Position numbers and translations under genes: made by a program
Notes under the pieces: model-generated
Database searches by the model: none
What the model saw: only the letters and a program-made list of their open reading frames with translations
Told to the model about the DNA's origin: nothing
Origin: JAIEPW01 sp964471915
GTDB taxonomy: Bacteria > Acidobacteriota > Terriglobia > Bryobacterales > Bryobacteraceae
Length of the DNA stretch: 64,000 nt
Assembly (NCBI GenBank): GCA_964471915.1
Contig: CAYYID010000025.1
Location: 1-64,000 of the forward strand
Direction: 5' to 3'
Part shown: positions 12,146 through 20,233 of the stretch, in pieces
Layout of the letters: every line of letters starts with the position of its first letter
Numbering within the stretch: position 1 is the first letter of the stretch

Positions 12146-12620
12146 CCTTGCTCACCAATCCCACATGCACCGAGGCGATCTTGCCGTCCGCGTCCACCAG
12201 GAACGTCGTCGGCAGGCTTTCCACGCCGCCGTACAACTGCGCCGTCTTGTCGTCGCCCAGCACCACGCGATAGTTCACCTTCTTGGCCTCGATGTACGGC
12301 TTCACGGCTTCCCAGCCGTCCTCGTCCATGGAGATGCCGACCACGGCGAATCCCTGGTCCCGGTACTTCTGCTCGAAATCCACGAACCACGGGATCTCGA
12401 TCTTGCACGGCCCGCACCAGGTGGCCCAAAAATTCAGGAGCACCACCTTGCCCTTGAGGTTGGCCATGGTCAGCGTGCCGCCCCGGGCGTCCTTCAGCGC
12501 GAACTCCGGCGCGGCCTTCCGGTCCTTCTCGGCCTTCACGGCGGCATTGACGCTGGGCGTCCGCCCGCATCCGGCGAGCATCGCCGCCGCCGCCACCGTC
12601 ATCAGGGATCGCCTGTACAT
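12048..12620 (-). CDS. TlpA-like thiol-disulfide lipoprotein
   Basis: 190 residues. Lipoprotein signal with lipobox LAGC at residues 15-18, then a thioredoxin-fold domain with the active site WCGPC within LLNFWATWCGPCKIE and the cis-Pro loop LPTTFLVD. Such proteins reduce disulfides in the periplasm, for example during cytochrome c maturation. ATG 12620 is clear: a Shine-Dalgarno GGAAAG lies upstream and a TATAAT -10 at 12639-12644 (minus strand). The C-terminal tail KGRAAAGGADAGASGAGN is low complexity and overlaps the DsbD-alpha-like gene. Confidence 0.9.
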   Translation of the reverse strand: MYRRSLMTVAAAAMLAGCGRTPSVNAAVKAEKDRKAAPEFALKDARGGTLTMANLKGKVVLLNFWATWCGPCKIEIPWFVDFEQKYRDQGFAVVGISMDEDGWEAVKPYIEAKKVNYRVVLGDDKTAQLYGGVESLPTTFLVDADGKIASVHVGLVSKDVYDGEIQQLLKARKGRAAAGGADAGASGAGN

Positions 12621-12638
12621 AAGTTCTCTTTCCTTTTG

Positions 12639-12644
12639 ATTATA
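12639..12644 (-). promoter_or_regulatory. TATAAT -10 box of the TlpA-like gene
   Basis: A perfect minus-strand TATAAT overlaps the TAA stop of the HExxH gene and is 18 nt from ATG 12620, with a GGAAAG ribosome site between. It suggests an internal promoter for the TlpA, DsbD-alpha and GT9 genes. Confidence 0.6.
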
Positions 12645-13242
12645 CGGGCAGCACCCGGGTTGCCAAATTCTCCGCGATCCAGGCCCGCCGGCGCTGCTGT
12701 GCCCGCCGGCCCAGGTCGCATTCCGCGTGCTCTCCCGCGTAGAACCAGGCCACGGTATCGCAAAAACTCTCGCACGCATACTCGCGCCAGCGGCGCGTCC
12801 GCGCTTGCTGGTCGGCCTCCCGCAGCCGCATCCGCAGTTGCGCGGCGGACCAGCCCGCCTCCCGGCCGCCCCGCTCGGCCGCGATCAAATCCTCGAAACT
12901 GCGCCGCGCCGGATTGCCGAGCCGCAGCCAGACGAAGTGAAAGATCTCGTGCACCAGGATCCGCCGCAACTCCTTATGGTTCCCGAGCAGCTCCGTCTCC
13001 AGGATCATCAGGCGGCGGCGCGGAAATGTTCCCGCATGCACCGGATTCCCGTGCCCGGCTCCCGAGAGCAGCCGTCCGCGGTGGGCCGTCAGCTGTGGCC
13101 GGAACCGGATCCGCACCGGCTCCCCGCGGAACTCGGGCAGCCCCGCCAGTGCCGCGGCTAGCTGGCCGCTTACTTCAGCGGACGCCCGAAATATCCGGGA
13201 ACGATCTCCACCTGATACTTCTTTTGCGTTTCCTGGAACCAT
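12640..13242 (-). CDS. Putative HExxH zinc metallopeptidase
   Basis: 200 residues, no signal peptide seen. The motif VHEIFHFVWL supplies two His zinc ligands and the catalytic Glu; a downstream block EYACESFCDTVAWFY could supply the third ligand, as in gluzincins of the ImmA/M78 or small secreted types. Family assignment beyond that is not possible. ATG 13242 lies 73 nt inside the upstream parvulin gene; GTG 13116 is the alternative but would remove a conserved-looking strand (EPVRIRF), so I keep 13242. It sits between the parvulin and TlpA genes in a minus-strand cluster of envelope proteins. Confidence 0.65.
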   Translation of the reverse strand: MVPGNAKEVSGGDRSRIFRASAEVSGQLAAALAGLPEFRGEPVRIRFRPQLTAHRGRLLSGAGHGNPVHAGTFPRRRLMILETELLGNHKELRRILVHEIFHFVWLRLGNPARRSFEDLIAAERGGREAGWSAAQLRMRLREADQQARTRRWREYACESFCDTVAWFYAGEHAECDLGRRAQQRRRAWIAENLATRVLPV

Positions 13243-14060
13243 TCGTTGAAGCGCGCCTGCCGGATCTCCTCGTACAGCTTCTCACGGACCTCCGCCAGCG
13301 GCTGCACCCGGTACTCGTCCAGGCGGAACAGGTAGTATCCGTTCGCCTGCTTTACCGCCGGCGACACCTGTCCCGGCTTCAGCGCGAACACCGCGTTCTT
13401 GATGGCGTCGTCCACGGCGTCGGACTTCCGGATCAGCCCGAACTCGCCGCCCTTCTCCGCCGACTCCTTATCCTCGGAGACCTTCTTCGCCAGCGCCGCA
13501 AACTCCGCGCCGCCCGCGAGCTGTTTGGCGATCTTCTCGATCTCGGCCTTCGCCTCGGCATCCTTGCGCGTCTTCGCGCCGGGCTCGGCCGCCGCGTCGG
13601 CGTCCACGAACGCCAGGTAGATGGCGCTGACCTTGGCCATCTGGAAGCGCTCCGGGTGCTCGTTGTAGAACTTCTCGACGTCCGGCTGCGTGGGAAAGTA
13701 CTTGGTGTTGCTGCGGTCGATGAAGGCCTGCGCGACTAACGTCTTCCGCAGATACTCGATCTGCTCCTTGGTTGGCGAGCGGTCGCCCAGCTTGTCCTTG
13801 TCGGCTTCGCCGGCCAGAAACTCGAGCAGCGCCAGCGAAGACAGTACGCCGCTCGCGTCGCGCTGGAACGCCTGCTGCAGGTTCGGCGGCGCGCCGGCCA
13901 TCCACGCCTTCACCTCCGCGAACGTCAGGTTGCGGGCGCCCACCTTGGCGACCACCGTGTCGTCCTTCGGAGCGGGAAGATAACCCGGGGGAGCCTGCGG
14001 CTGCGCGGTCTGGGCGCACAATACGGCGCCGCACGAGAACAGAACGGACAGAAATTTCAT
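13170..14060 (-). CDS. Parvulin-type peptidylprolyl isomerase (PpiC/SurA-like)
   Basis: 296 residues with signal peptide (MKFLSVLFSCGAVLCAQ). An N-terminal SurA-like helical region precedes the rotamase domain, recognisable by AKKVSEDKESAEKGGEFGLI and KPGQVSPAVKQANGYYLFRL. It assists folding of exported proteins in the periplasm. ATG 14060 is preceded by minus-strand TAAAAT at 14072-14077. A much longer open frame continues upstream but is only the GC-rich antisense-frame shadow of the esterase gene. Its 3' end overlaps the HExxH gene. Confidence 0.9.
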   Translation of the reverse strand: MKFLSVLFSCGAVLCAQTAQPQAPPGYLPAPKDDTVVAKVGARNLTFAEVKAWMAGAPPNLQQAFQRDASGVLSSLALLEFLAGEADKDKLGDRSPTKEQIEYLRKTLVAQAFIDRSNTKYFPTQPDVEKFYNEHPERFQMAKVSAIYLAFVDADAAAEPGAKTRKDAEAKAEIEKIAKQLAGGAEFAALAKKVSEDKESAEKGGEFGLIRKSDAVDDAIKNAVFALKPGQVSPAVKQANGYYLFRLDEYRVQPLAEVREKLYEEIRQARFNEWFQETQKKYQVEIVPGYFGRPLK

Positions 14061-14119
14061 GGGATGTCTATATTTTAGCAAGCGCTGACGAAATAGACGA
14101 TCCCGGGGCGATTTTGGCT

Positions 14120-15562
14120 TCACTCGATCGGCAGCGGACCGAAGACCGGCACCGCCAGATCCGCCGCATCTCGCAGATTGCAATAGGGATCCTGGCCGGA
14201 CCCGTAACGCAGCACCGCCCCTGCCGGCAGATCGCCCGAAAGGTGCAGCACCACGCCCGCGCCCTCCAGCGTCACCTTGTAAATCAGCGGCAGCGCCTCG
14301 CCCGCCGCCGTGTGGATCGAGAACCCCGACGGACGCCCCTCGGCGAGCAGCGCGCCGTTCACTTCGTTGAAGCTGACCTTGATCGTGCGGCCATCCCGCT
14401 TCGCCGTCGCCGGCCGCGGACCCCGCTTCAGCCCGGCGTATTCCTTGACATCCGGATACAGCTCCCGGGTCGCCAGGTTCGCGATGCGCCGGCCCAGCCG
14501 CTTGAGGTCCGCCGTGCCGACATGGATCCCGTCGTCGAGGCCCAGGTCCACCGCGGCCACCAGACCGGTGTTCGCTAGGGCCGCCTCGGTCTTGCGTTGC
14601 GCCTCCTGCACGGCGTTCCAGCCGGCGCGGGGAGCGCCGATCACGCGGCCCAACTGCACGTAGTAGAACGGCAGATCCGCCGTCTTCAGATCCGCGCGCA
14701 CCGCGGCGACGAACTTCTCGAATTTCCCCCCGAAGGCCGGTGCACGCTCCGGCGTGGTGTCCGCCTCGCCCTGATACCACAACACGCCGCGGACCTTCCC
14801 GCCGGCCGCCTCGATGCGCCGGAGCATGGAGCCGTAGAGCGAATCGCCGCCCTTCGCCTTCAGCGCGGGGTCCCACTGATCCATCGACGTGCCGCCGTGC
14901 GCGCACGGAATGAGGCCCACCGGGACGCCCGTGCGTGTGTACATCTGGATCGCGAACGGCAGCGCCAGGCCGGCCCCTTTCTTGCGCGCGGCCATGTACT
15001 TTTCGAGCTTGTCGCCGCTCATGCGCTCGGGCTGGCCCTGCTCGTTCTTGTCCCAATGCACGGGGTCGGTGGCGAAGACGCGCCAGTGCAGGGGCTCGGA
15101 CGCGACGGTCCAGCGGTCCGCCATGTCGAAGCTGTGGATCTGCGCCAGCGGCTGCTGCACGTCCACCAGGTCCCCGTAGCCTTCCATGTTGGATTGCCCG
15201 GCGAGCACCCAGAGGTCCCCGGCGAGGATCCCGTCCACGCCGCTGACCCCGGGCGTCCCGGTCAGCCGCACTTCGATCCGGTAGGGTCCGCCGGCGGGCA
15301 CGCCCCGCAGTTCGCCGCTGAACCGGCCCGCGCCCGCGCGCACCAGCGGGCTCCAGTCGAAGCCCTGCACGGGCTTGCCGTCCGCGAGCACGCGCGCCTC
15401 GATGAACTTTCCGTTCGCTTTGGCGCTGGCGGTCCCGGCCAGCCGGACCGTCGCCTTGTACGGCTGGTCGCACTGGATCACCTGGTCCTTCCCCAGGTTG
15501 CTGAGGCTGACGTCCTGCGCTGCCGCGGCTAGCGCGAACAAAACGGGTGCAAGTCGGCGCAC
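14120..15562 (-). CDS. SASA-type carbohydrate acetylesterase (sialate O-acetylesterase-like)
   Basis: 480 residues with an N-terminal signal (MRRLAPVLFALAAAAQ). The catalytic Ser is in LAGQSNMEGYG, followed by VRGVLWYQGEAD and a C-terminal DDGIHVGTADLKRLG that carries the Asp and His of the triad; this order is that of the SASA domain (PF03629). Members remove acetyl groups from sialic acids or xylan sugars outside the cytoplasm. The start is GTG 15562 with a strong GGAGG at proper spacing and a TAGAAT -10 upstream. It lies 68 nt after the BON-domain gene. Confidence 0.88.
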   Translation of the reverse strand: MRRLAPVLFALAAAAQDVSLSNLGKDQVIQCDQPYKATVRLAGTASAKANGKFIEARVLADGKPVQGFDWSPLVRAGAGRFSGELRGVPAGGPYRIEVRLTGTPGVSGVDGILAGDLWVLAGQSNMEGYGDLVDVQQPLAQIHSFDMADRWTVASEPLHWRVFATDPVHWDKNEQGQPERMSGDKLEKYMAARKKGAGLALPFAIQMYTRTGVPVGLIPCAHGGTSMDQWDPALKAKGGDSLYGSMLRRIEAAGGKVRGVLWYQGEADTTPERAPAFGGKFEKFVAAVRADLKTADLPFYYVQLGRVIGAPRAGWNAVQEAQRKTEAALANTGLVAAVDLGLDDGIHVGTADLKRLGRRIANLATRELYPDVKEYAGLKRGPRPATAKRDGRTIKVSFNEVNGALLAEGRPSGFSIHTAAGEALPLIYKVTLEGAGVVLHLSGDLPAGAVLRYGSGQDPYCNLRDAADLAVPVFGPLPIE

Positions 15563-15630
15563 AAATCCCTCCGAGGCGTGATTCTACCTCATGCCATCGG
15601 CAAATGGACCCCGCGCCTGCAGCGCTTCCC

Positions 15631-16005
15631 TTACCTCCGGGAGCTTTCGTCGCGCTTTATCTGTGCGCGCCGCCGTCCGGTTTCGAGGTTCGCTGCCGAT
15701 TTCTGCCGCGCGGCTTCGTCCACCTGGATCTTGTTCACTACCGCACGGGCCCCGGCCGACCGGGCCATCCGTGTCGCCGCGCCCTTGCGCTGCACCACGC
15801 TGGTCTTGCCCTCCCATGTCGCCACGCCGCCCTGCACCCGGACCTGGAAGCCGTCGCCGGCCATCTTGGAGCGCGCCAGCCGGGCGCGGATTTCTTTCTC
15901 GAGTTGCGCGTCGGAAATCGCGGCGGCCGGGGCCGCCGGTTTCGCCGGGGCCGGGCGCGGCGCGTCCGCGGCCAGCAGGGAACAGCACACCAGCAACGTC
16001 CACAT
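15631..16005 (-). CDS. Secreted BON-domain protein
   Basis: 124 residues. Signal peptide (MWTLLVCCSLLAADA) and an Ala/Pro linker, then one BON-like domain: ISDAQLEKEIRARLARSKM, VRVQGGVATWEGKTS and ARSAGARAVVNKIQVDE. BON domains are thought to bind phospholipid or attach proteins to the envelope. The C-terminus is rich in Arg and Lys. It sits between the ChaN-like and the esterase genes on the same strand. Confidence 0.8.
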   Translation of the reverse strand: MWTLLVCCSLLAADAPRPAPAKPAAPAAAISDAQLEKEIRARLARSKMAGDGFQVRVQGGVATWEGKTSVVQRKGAATRMARSAGARAVVNKIQVDEAARQKSAANLETGRRRAQIKRDESSRR

Positions 16006-16048
16006 ACCAACTAGTGGGCGATGGCGGCCGGAACTCTCCGCTCAATTT

Positions 16049-17032
16049 TCAATGTTTCGGCGCGTCGGGCTTAGGGGCCGCCGGCTTCGGGGGCTCGGCG
16101 GTGTAAGAGCGCGGCAGCGCCGGGTCCGTAACGATCACGAAGTCGCCCAGCCCCGCCATCTCCGCCGCGTCGAAGTTCGGAAAACTCTTCTCCGACACCA
16201 TCGTCACCACCAGCGTGGAGGCGCTCGGCCGATAGCGGCGCAGGTGGTCGAGGATCCCCATGCCGCTGGCGGAATGGAAGCTGCCGTTCAGGTGCACCAC
16301 CTGAGCCGCGGGCTCCTTGTCCAGGTAGCGGGCGATGGAATGGGCCATAGTGGCGTCCCACAGGCTTTGCGACTCCAGGCTGCGCCGGGGGTCGCGCTGC
16401 GGCTGCTGCGGCTTGGGCGGTGCCGGCTTATCCGAGGACTGCTTCTTCGCGGCTTCTTTCTCAGCCTCCTTGCGCATCTCCTCCATCAGCTTGAGGAACT
16501 TGTCCGCGTACGCCGGCGACGCTTCGGCGTAGGGCAGGGGAGCGAGCCAGGCCTTCGCCTCGGTGCTGAAGCCCGCCAGCGCGCCTTGGCCGTCCCGGCC
16601 CACCCGGTTGACGTAGCGGCGCGGCGCGTTCGCCGCGATCACCGGCAGCTTGCGCTCCTTGGCGAACTCCACCAGCGGCTTGTAATCCTGCCGGTAGTTG
16701 CGCCAGGGGCGGCTGGCGGCCAGGAACTGGTCCTCCGTGATCAGGCCCGCCAGGTACTCGTCGAGCACCACCTGCACGTCGCGCTCGAACATCTCGAGCG
16801 CCAGCGCCGCCGGCTTACCGTTGCGGACCTCCACCAGCTTGCGGAAGATCTCGTTCTGCAGCTTGTGCGCGGTGGCGTCGTCGTGGCTCTCGCCGAGGAA
16901 CACGACGCTCTGCGCGGCGGCCGCGGTTAGGACATCGGCGAGCTGCGCCGGGGTTCCGTCGCCGCGGTAGACGCGATAGGGTTCGCCTTCCAGGGCGAGG
17001 ATCGAAAGGCTGAGGAGCGCCGGTGCGAGCAT
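16049..17032 (-). CDS. ChaN/Tiki-like exported protein
   Basis: 327 residues with a signal peptide (MLAPALLSLSILALEGE). The body has the ChaN/EreA-like fold signatures: VVFLGESHDDATAHKLQNE, LALEMFERDVQ, a Trp-containing SRPWRNYRQDYKPLVEFAKE, IAANAPRRYVNRVGR and VVHLNGSFHS near the end. Characterised ChaN binds heme and is linked to iron uptake; here only the fold is certain. A Lys/Pro-rich insert and tail flank the last domain. A minus-strand TATGCT at 17039-17044 is 6 nt before ATG 17032, suggesting a leaderless mRNA. Confidence 0.82.
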   Translation of the reverse strand: MLAPALLSLSILALEGEPYRVYRGDGTPAQLADVLTAAAAQSVVFLGESHDDATAHKLQNEIFRKLVEVRNGKPAALALEMFERDVQVVLDEYLAGLITEDQFLAASRPWRNYRQDYKPLVEFAKERKLPVIAANAPRRYVNRVGRDGQGALAGFSTEAKAWLAPLPYAEASPAYADKFLKLMEEMRKEAEKEAAKKQSSDKPAPPKPQQPQRDPRRSLESQSLWDATMAHSIARYLDKEPAAQVVHLNGSFHSASGMGILDHLRRYRPSASTLVVTMVSEKSFPNFDAAEMAGLGDFVIVTDPALPRSYTAEPPKPAAPKPDAPKH

Positions 17033-17106
17033 CTTTCTAGCATAAGCGCTCGGTGGCCTCCGCCTGCGGCGGCGCGGCTGGTCGAACCACGCAACGTGCG
17101 CCGCTG

Positions 17107-17171
17107 AGCCCCCGGCTACCGCCGGGGGCCAAAGTCCGTCAAACGGAGCCGCGCGCGTCAGCAAGCGGCAA
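17107..17171 (-). repeat. Dispersed hairpin repeat, copy A
   Basis: On the minus strand this intergenic stretch starts TTGCCGCTTGCTGACGCG and ends in a hairpin whose arms are GGACTTTGGCCCCCGGC and its complement. Around 49 nt match copy C at 39472-39545 with one mismatch. It lies between the ChaN-like gene and the YdeI-like pseudogene. The bases between 17033 and 17106 show nothing else. Confidence 0.8.
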
Positions 17172-17220
17172 CCCCCCAACCGATCACAGCTTCGCAGGTG
17201 GGGGTCAAAGCCCGAATACT

Positions 17221-17656
17221 CTAGCCCTCGCCCCTCACCAGCACCGCCGCCGCGCGGCGAGCCCGTGTCACGGACTGCTTCGCCGCGGCCACGCTTTCCC
17301 GCAGCATACGCTGCTGCGCTTTGGTCATGGCGTCCCAGCGCCGCCGCGCGCCTGCGTCCCCGGCCAGCAACTCCGCGAACTCGCCGGGCGCTCTTCAGAG
17401 GCGATCTCCAGTTCCAGCCGCCCGCGGTCTCCGGTATCCTTTGGCCGCGCGGCACAGTTTCTCCGGCACACCAACGAACCACCAATCCGGTCCCACGGCG
17501 TCAAGCTCTTGCGGCCGGCGTCGCATCCGTTCAGCGTCAGCAACACGGTCGTGGTTTCGCGCAGCTTCCACGCCGCGATTGCCCGCGCCGGCACTACCGC
17601 AAGCGCGGCAGGTCCCGCTGCTTGCGTTCGATCTTCGTCTCGAGTGCGATCCTCAC
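17221..17656 (-). pseudogene. Decayed YdeI/OmdA-like gene (DUF1905 plus C-terminal helical domain)
   Basis: Pieces of one protein can be read in different minus-strand frames. It begins at GTG 17656 with VRIALETKIERKQRDLPRL, shifts to VVPARAIAAWKLRETTTVLL and LTLNGCDAGRKSLTPW, shifts to PDWWFVGVPEKLCRAAKG, then GDRGRLELEIASEE, and ends with PGEFAELLAGDAGARRRWDA and KAQQRMLRESVAAAKQSVTR before TAG 17221-17223. This is the order of DUF1905 followed by the OmdA/YdeI C-terminal region. At least three frame changes make it non-functional unless the sequence has errors. The GTG overlaps the PQQ dehydrogenase stop as GTGA, so it was once the third gene of that operon. Confidence 0.55.
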
Positions 17657-19224
17657 AACCCGAACACCAGCAGCACGCTCCCCGAAGGGATCGCGACATG
17701 CTGCTTCCCGTCGATCAGGAAGCTGATCGGGTTCGCGATGATGTCCGCTCCGGTCTGAAAATCCCACAGCGGTTTGCCGGTCTTGGCGTCCAGCGCGAAG
17801 AAGTTGCCCTCGTTCGAACCGCCGAAGACCAGTCCGCCCGCGGTCGCCATCACCCCCGCCCACGGCGGCGACTTCAGCGGAAACTCCCACTGCTTCACTC
17901 CGGTCACCGCATCCAGCGCGCGGATCGCCCCCGAAATCTCATCGGGATCGATCTCCTTCTCCCCGCCGCCCATGAATAGCGTCCCCGGCTTGTACTCAGC
18001 CTCGGCCTTCACGTAGATGGACCCCTTCTCGCGCGCCGCCACAAAAAACTGCCGCGTCACCGGGTTATACGACGGGCTGTACCAATTGGTCGCCCCGTTC
18101 AGGCTCGGCCACACCAGCACGCCTTCTTCCGTCGGGTCGGTGCCGGGGATCACAAGCGGCCGTCCGCGATCGTCGAGTCCCCTGGCCCACGTCTGTTTCA
18201 CGTATTGCTTGCCCACCAGGAACTCACCCGTCGCGCGATCGTTGACGTAGTAAAACGCGTTGCGGTTCGCCATCACGACGACCTTGCGCAGCTTGCCCCG
18301 CACCACCAGATCCGTCAGCACCGGGATCTCGTTCGCATCCCAGTCGTGCGTGTCGTGTGGCGTGTACTGGAAATGCCAGCGCAGCTTGCCCGTCTTGCCC
18401 TCCACCGCGATCAGCGAGCAGGAGTACAGGTTGTCACCGAGGCGGTTGTCGCCGTTCCAATCGGGCGCGGGATTGCCCGTGCCCCAATACACGAGGTCGA
18501 GGTCCGGATCGTAAGACCCCGTCACCCAGGTGGGCGCGCCGCCCGTCTTCCAGGAGTCGCCCGACCACGTATCGTTGCCGGGTTCGCCCGGTCCGGGGAT
18601 GGTCCAGAAACGCCACGCGCGCTTTCCGGTCTTCGCGTCATAGGCGTCGAGGAAACCCCGGATTCCCGCCTCGCCGCCCGAAATGCCGGTGATGATCTTG
18701 CCGTCGATGGCGAGCGGCGCGCTGGTGATGCAGTGCCCGGTCTTGTAGTCGGCCACTTCGCTATCCCAGCGCACGGCGCCGGTCCGGGCGTCGAGGGCCA
18801 CCAGGTGCGCGTCCAGCGTGCCCACGTACACCATGCCGTCGAGCAGCGCGACGCCGCGGTTCACGCGGCCGAAGCCCAGCGTCTGCAGATCTTTCGGGAT
18901 CTGCCGCTCGTACTTCCACAGCACGCGCCCGCTGCGCAGGTCCAGCGCCGTCACCACCGTCGCGGGCTCGGTGAGGTACATCACTCCGTCGGCCACCAGC
19001 GGCGTGGTCTCGAACCGCGCGGTGCGGTTGAGCTGGTACATCCACTTGACCTTTAACTGGCCAACGTTTCCGGCGTGGATCTGGGCGAGCGGCGAATACC
19101 GGTGCGCCGCGTAGTTGCCGGAGTGCGTCAGCCACTGGCCGCGCTCCAGCTCCGCGCGGCGGATCCGCTCGTACGGCACCTGCGCCGCGAGCGGCACAAC
19201 AGCGAGCAAGGCAAGATAGCGCAT
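17653..19224 (-). CDS. PQQ-dependent alcohol/aldose-type dehydrogenase
   Basis: 523-residue periplasmic quinoprotein with a signal peptide (MRYLALLAVVPLAAQ). Repeated WD-like blades include TALDLRSGRVLWKYE, VALDARTGAVRWDSE and FALDAKTGKPLWDFQ; the central WSGDSWKTGGAPTWVTG and VYWGTGNPAPDWNGDNR are typical of the methanol/ethanol dehydrogenase superfamily. The block THDWDANE places a probable catalytic Asp at residue 294 with another Asp at 296, the pattern of lanthanide-type enzymes. I see no vicinal cysteine pair of classical methanol dehydrogenases. The diheme cytochrome gene ends 5 nt upstream, so electrons probably pass to it. Substrate is not predictable. Confidence 0.88.
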   Translation of the reverse strand: MRYLALLAVVPLAAQVPYERIRRAELERGQWLTHSGNYAAHRYSPLAQIHAGNVGQLKVKWMYQLNRTARFETTPLVADGVMYLTEPATVVTALDLRSGRVLWKYERQIPKDLQTLGFGRVNRGVALLDGMVYVGTLDAHLVALDARTGAVRWDSEVADYKTGHCITSAPLAIDGKIITGISGGEAGIRGFLDAYDAKTGKRAWRFWTIPGPGEPGNDTWSGDSWKTGGAPTWVTGSYDPDLDLVYWGTGNPAPDWNGDNRLGDNLYSCSLIAVEGKTGKLRWHFQYTPHDTHDWDANEIPVLTDLVVRGKLRKVVVMANRNAFYYVNDRATGEFLVGKQYVKQTWARGLDDRGRPLVIPGTDPTEEGVLVWPSLNGATNWYSPSYNPVTRQFFVAAREKGSIYVKAEAEYKPGTLFMGGGEKEIDPDEISGAIRALDAVTGVKQWEFPLKSPPWAGVMATAGGLVFGGSNEGNFFALDAKTGKPLWDFQTGADIIANPISFLIDGKQHVAIPSGSVLLVFGL

Positions 19225-19229
19225 CAAGT

Positions 19230-19913
19230 TCAGTCCTTCAGCGAAGCCAGGTAAGCAATCAGGTCGTCGAGATCCGCCGGCGCCAGCTTGTCGTAAGCCG
19301 GCATCAGCGACTCCTTGCGCAGTTCCGCCCGCACGCCGCGCAGCGAATGGACCACGCCCGCGGCGTCCCGGATCTGGATCGAGAAATTGTCCTGGTTCAG
19401 CCGCAGGCCGGTCACCGCTCCCGCGCGCACCGTGCGGAACGCCGGGTCGATTTCCGCGGCCGGCTCGATGAGCGAGCGCCGCAGCGCCGCCAGGCCACGC
19501 TTCGCGCCGATGCCGGTCAGTTCCGGGCCGAAGCCGCGGCCCTCGCCGTTCGCGATGTGACATGTCGCGCACGCTTGCTTCGCATAGATCGTCCGGCCGC
19601 GCGCGGCGTCCCCGCGCGGCGTTTCCACCGGGAGCTTCGAAAAGCCTTCGACGTGCGCGGCCACGGCTTCCACCTCGCGCGCCGAGAATTGCCAGAACCC
19701 CGGCATGTTGGTGCCGGGGATGCCGCTCTGGATCACCTCGCGCAGCGCCTTCGCGTCCGTGGCGCGCTTCAGCCGCTTCAGCGGCGGTCCCGCGCCGCCG
19801 GAGCCGTCGATGGCGTGACAGCCGCCGCAGTGCGCCTTGTAGAGCCGCTCGCCGAGATCCGCAGCGGGTGCGCTGAGCGCCGCTGCGAGCAGCGCCAAAG
19901 GCAGGCTTCTCAT
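19230..19913 (-). CDS. Exported diheme cytochrome c with TIGR02603-like heme domain
   Basis: 227 residues, signal peptide MRSLPLALLAAALSAPA. Two heme motifs: CGGCH with His33 and CATCH with His119. Candidate axial Met residues are in GTNMPGF near residue 70 and in SLMPAYDKL near the C-terminus. The second half, with LIEPAAEIDPAFR and ending in DLIAYLASLKD, resembles the Pirellula/Verrucomicrobium-type heme-binding domain. It lies directly upstream of the PQQ dehydrogenase, separated by 5 nt, and is its likely electron acceptor. Minus-strand TAGAAT at 19921-19926 is 7 nt before the ATG, suggesting a leaderless operon mRNA. Confidence 0.9.
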   Translation of the reverse strand: MRSLPLALLAAALSAPAADLGERLYKAHCGGCHAIDGSGGAGPPLKRLKRATDAKALREVIQSGIPGTNMPGFWQFSAREVEAVAAHVEGFSKLPVETPRGDAARGRTIYAKQACATCHIANGEGRGFGPELTGIGAKRGLAALRRSLIEPAAEIDPAFRTVRAGAVTGLRLNQDNFSIQIRDAAGVVHSLRGVRAELRKESLMPAYDKLAPADLDDLIAYLASLKD

Positions 19914-19920
19914 CCCGCCG

Positions 19921-19926
19921 ATTCTA
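19921..19926 (-). promoter_or_regulatory. -10 hexamer TAGAAT of the cytochrome c-PQQ dehydrogenase operon
   Basis: The hexamer ends 7 nt before ATG 19913 with no ribosome-binding site between, consistent with a leaderless transcript for the two-gene operon. Confidence 0.45.
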
Positions 19927-19941
19927 TCAGCCGCGCAGCTC

Positions 19942-20192
19942 CGAAACCCGGGACAGTTCCGGATTTTCCAGTTTCCTCGCGCCGAGCGCTTCCGTTAAAC
20001 TCGCTAACAAACGGCGACCTCCGAACGGAGGGCGCTTGGGGTAAGGCCTCGGACGAATCCGAGGTTGTCACGCCTTGATCTACAAGAAGTTACTGCTACT
20101 GGAGTGTAGACCACCACAGGTCTCCCCACTCCTCGGAGATAGATAGCGCTCGGCCGCCGAAACTGGATAATTGGGAACTGTCCCTGGTTTCG
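19942..20192. mobile_element. MITE-like inverted-repeat element, copy 1
   Basis: This non-coding 251-bp stretch begins with CGAAACCCGGGACAGTTCC and ends with the reverse complement of CGAAACCAGGGACAGTTCCC. The inverted ends extend about 34 nt, through CCAGTTTC, with few mismatches. Inside, the first 70 nt also match copy 2 at 21069-21292. It codes for nothing and sits just behind the 3' end of an M28-like gene. It fills almost all of the gene-free interval 19914-20233. Confidence 0.75.
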
Positions 20193-20233
20193 TCCTATGC
20201 CGACGTAGGCTGTGGGGTAATGCGACTCCACGC

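Noticed and set aside
13170..15473. Single 767-codon open frame on the minus strand
   Set aside because: The 3' 296 codons are the parvulin gene; the rest is a GC-rich shadow of the esterase gene in another frame, with Arg/Gly-rich, unnatural composition.
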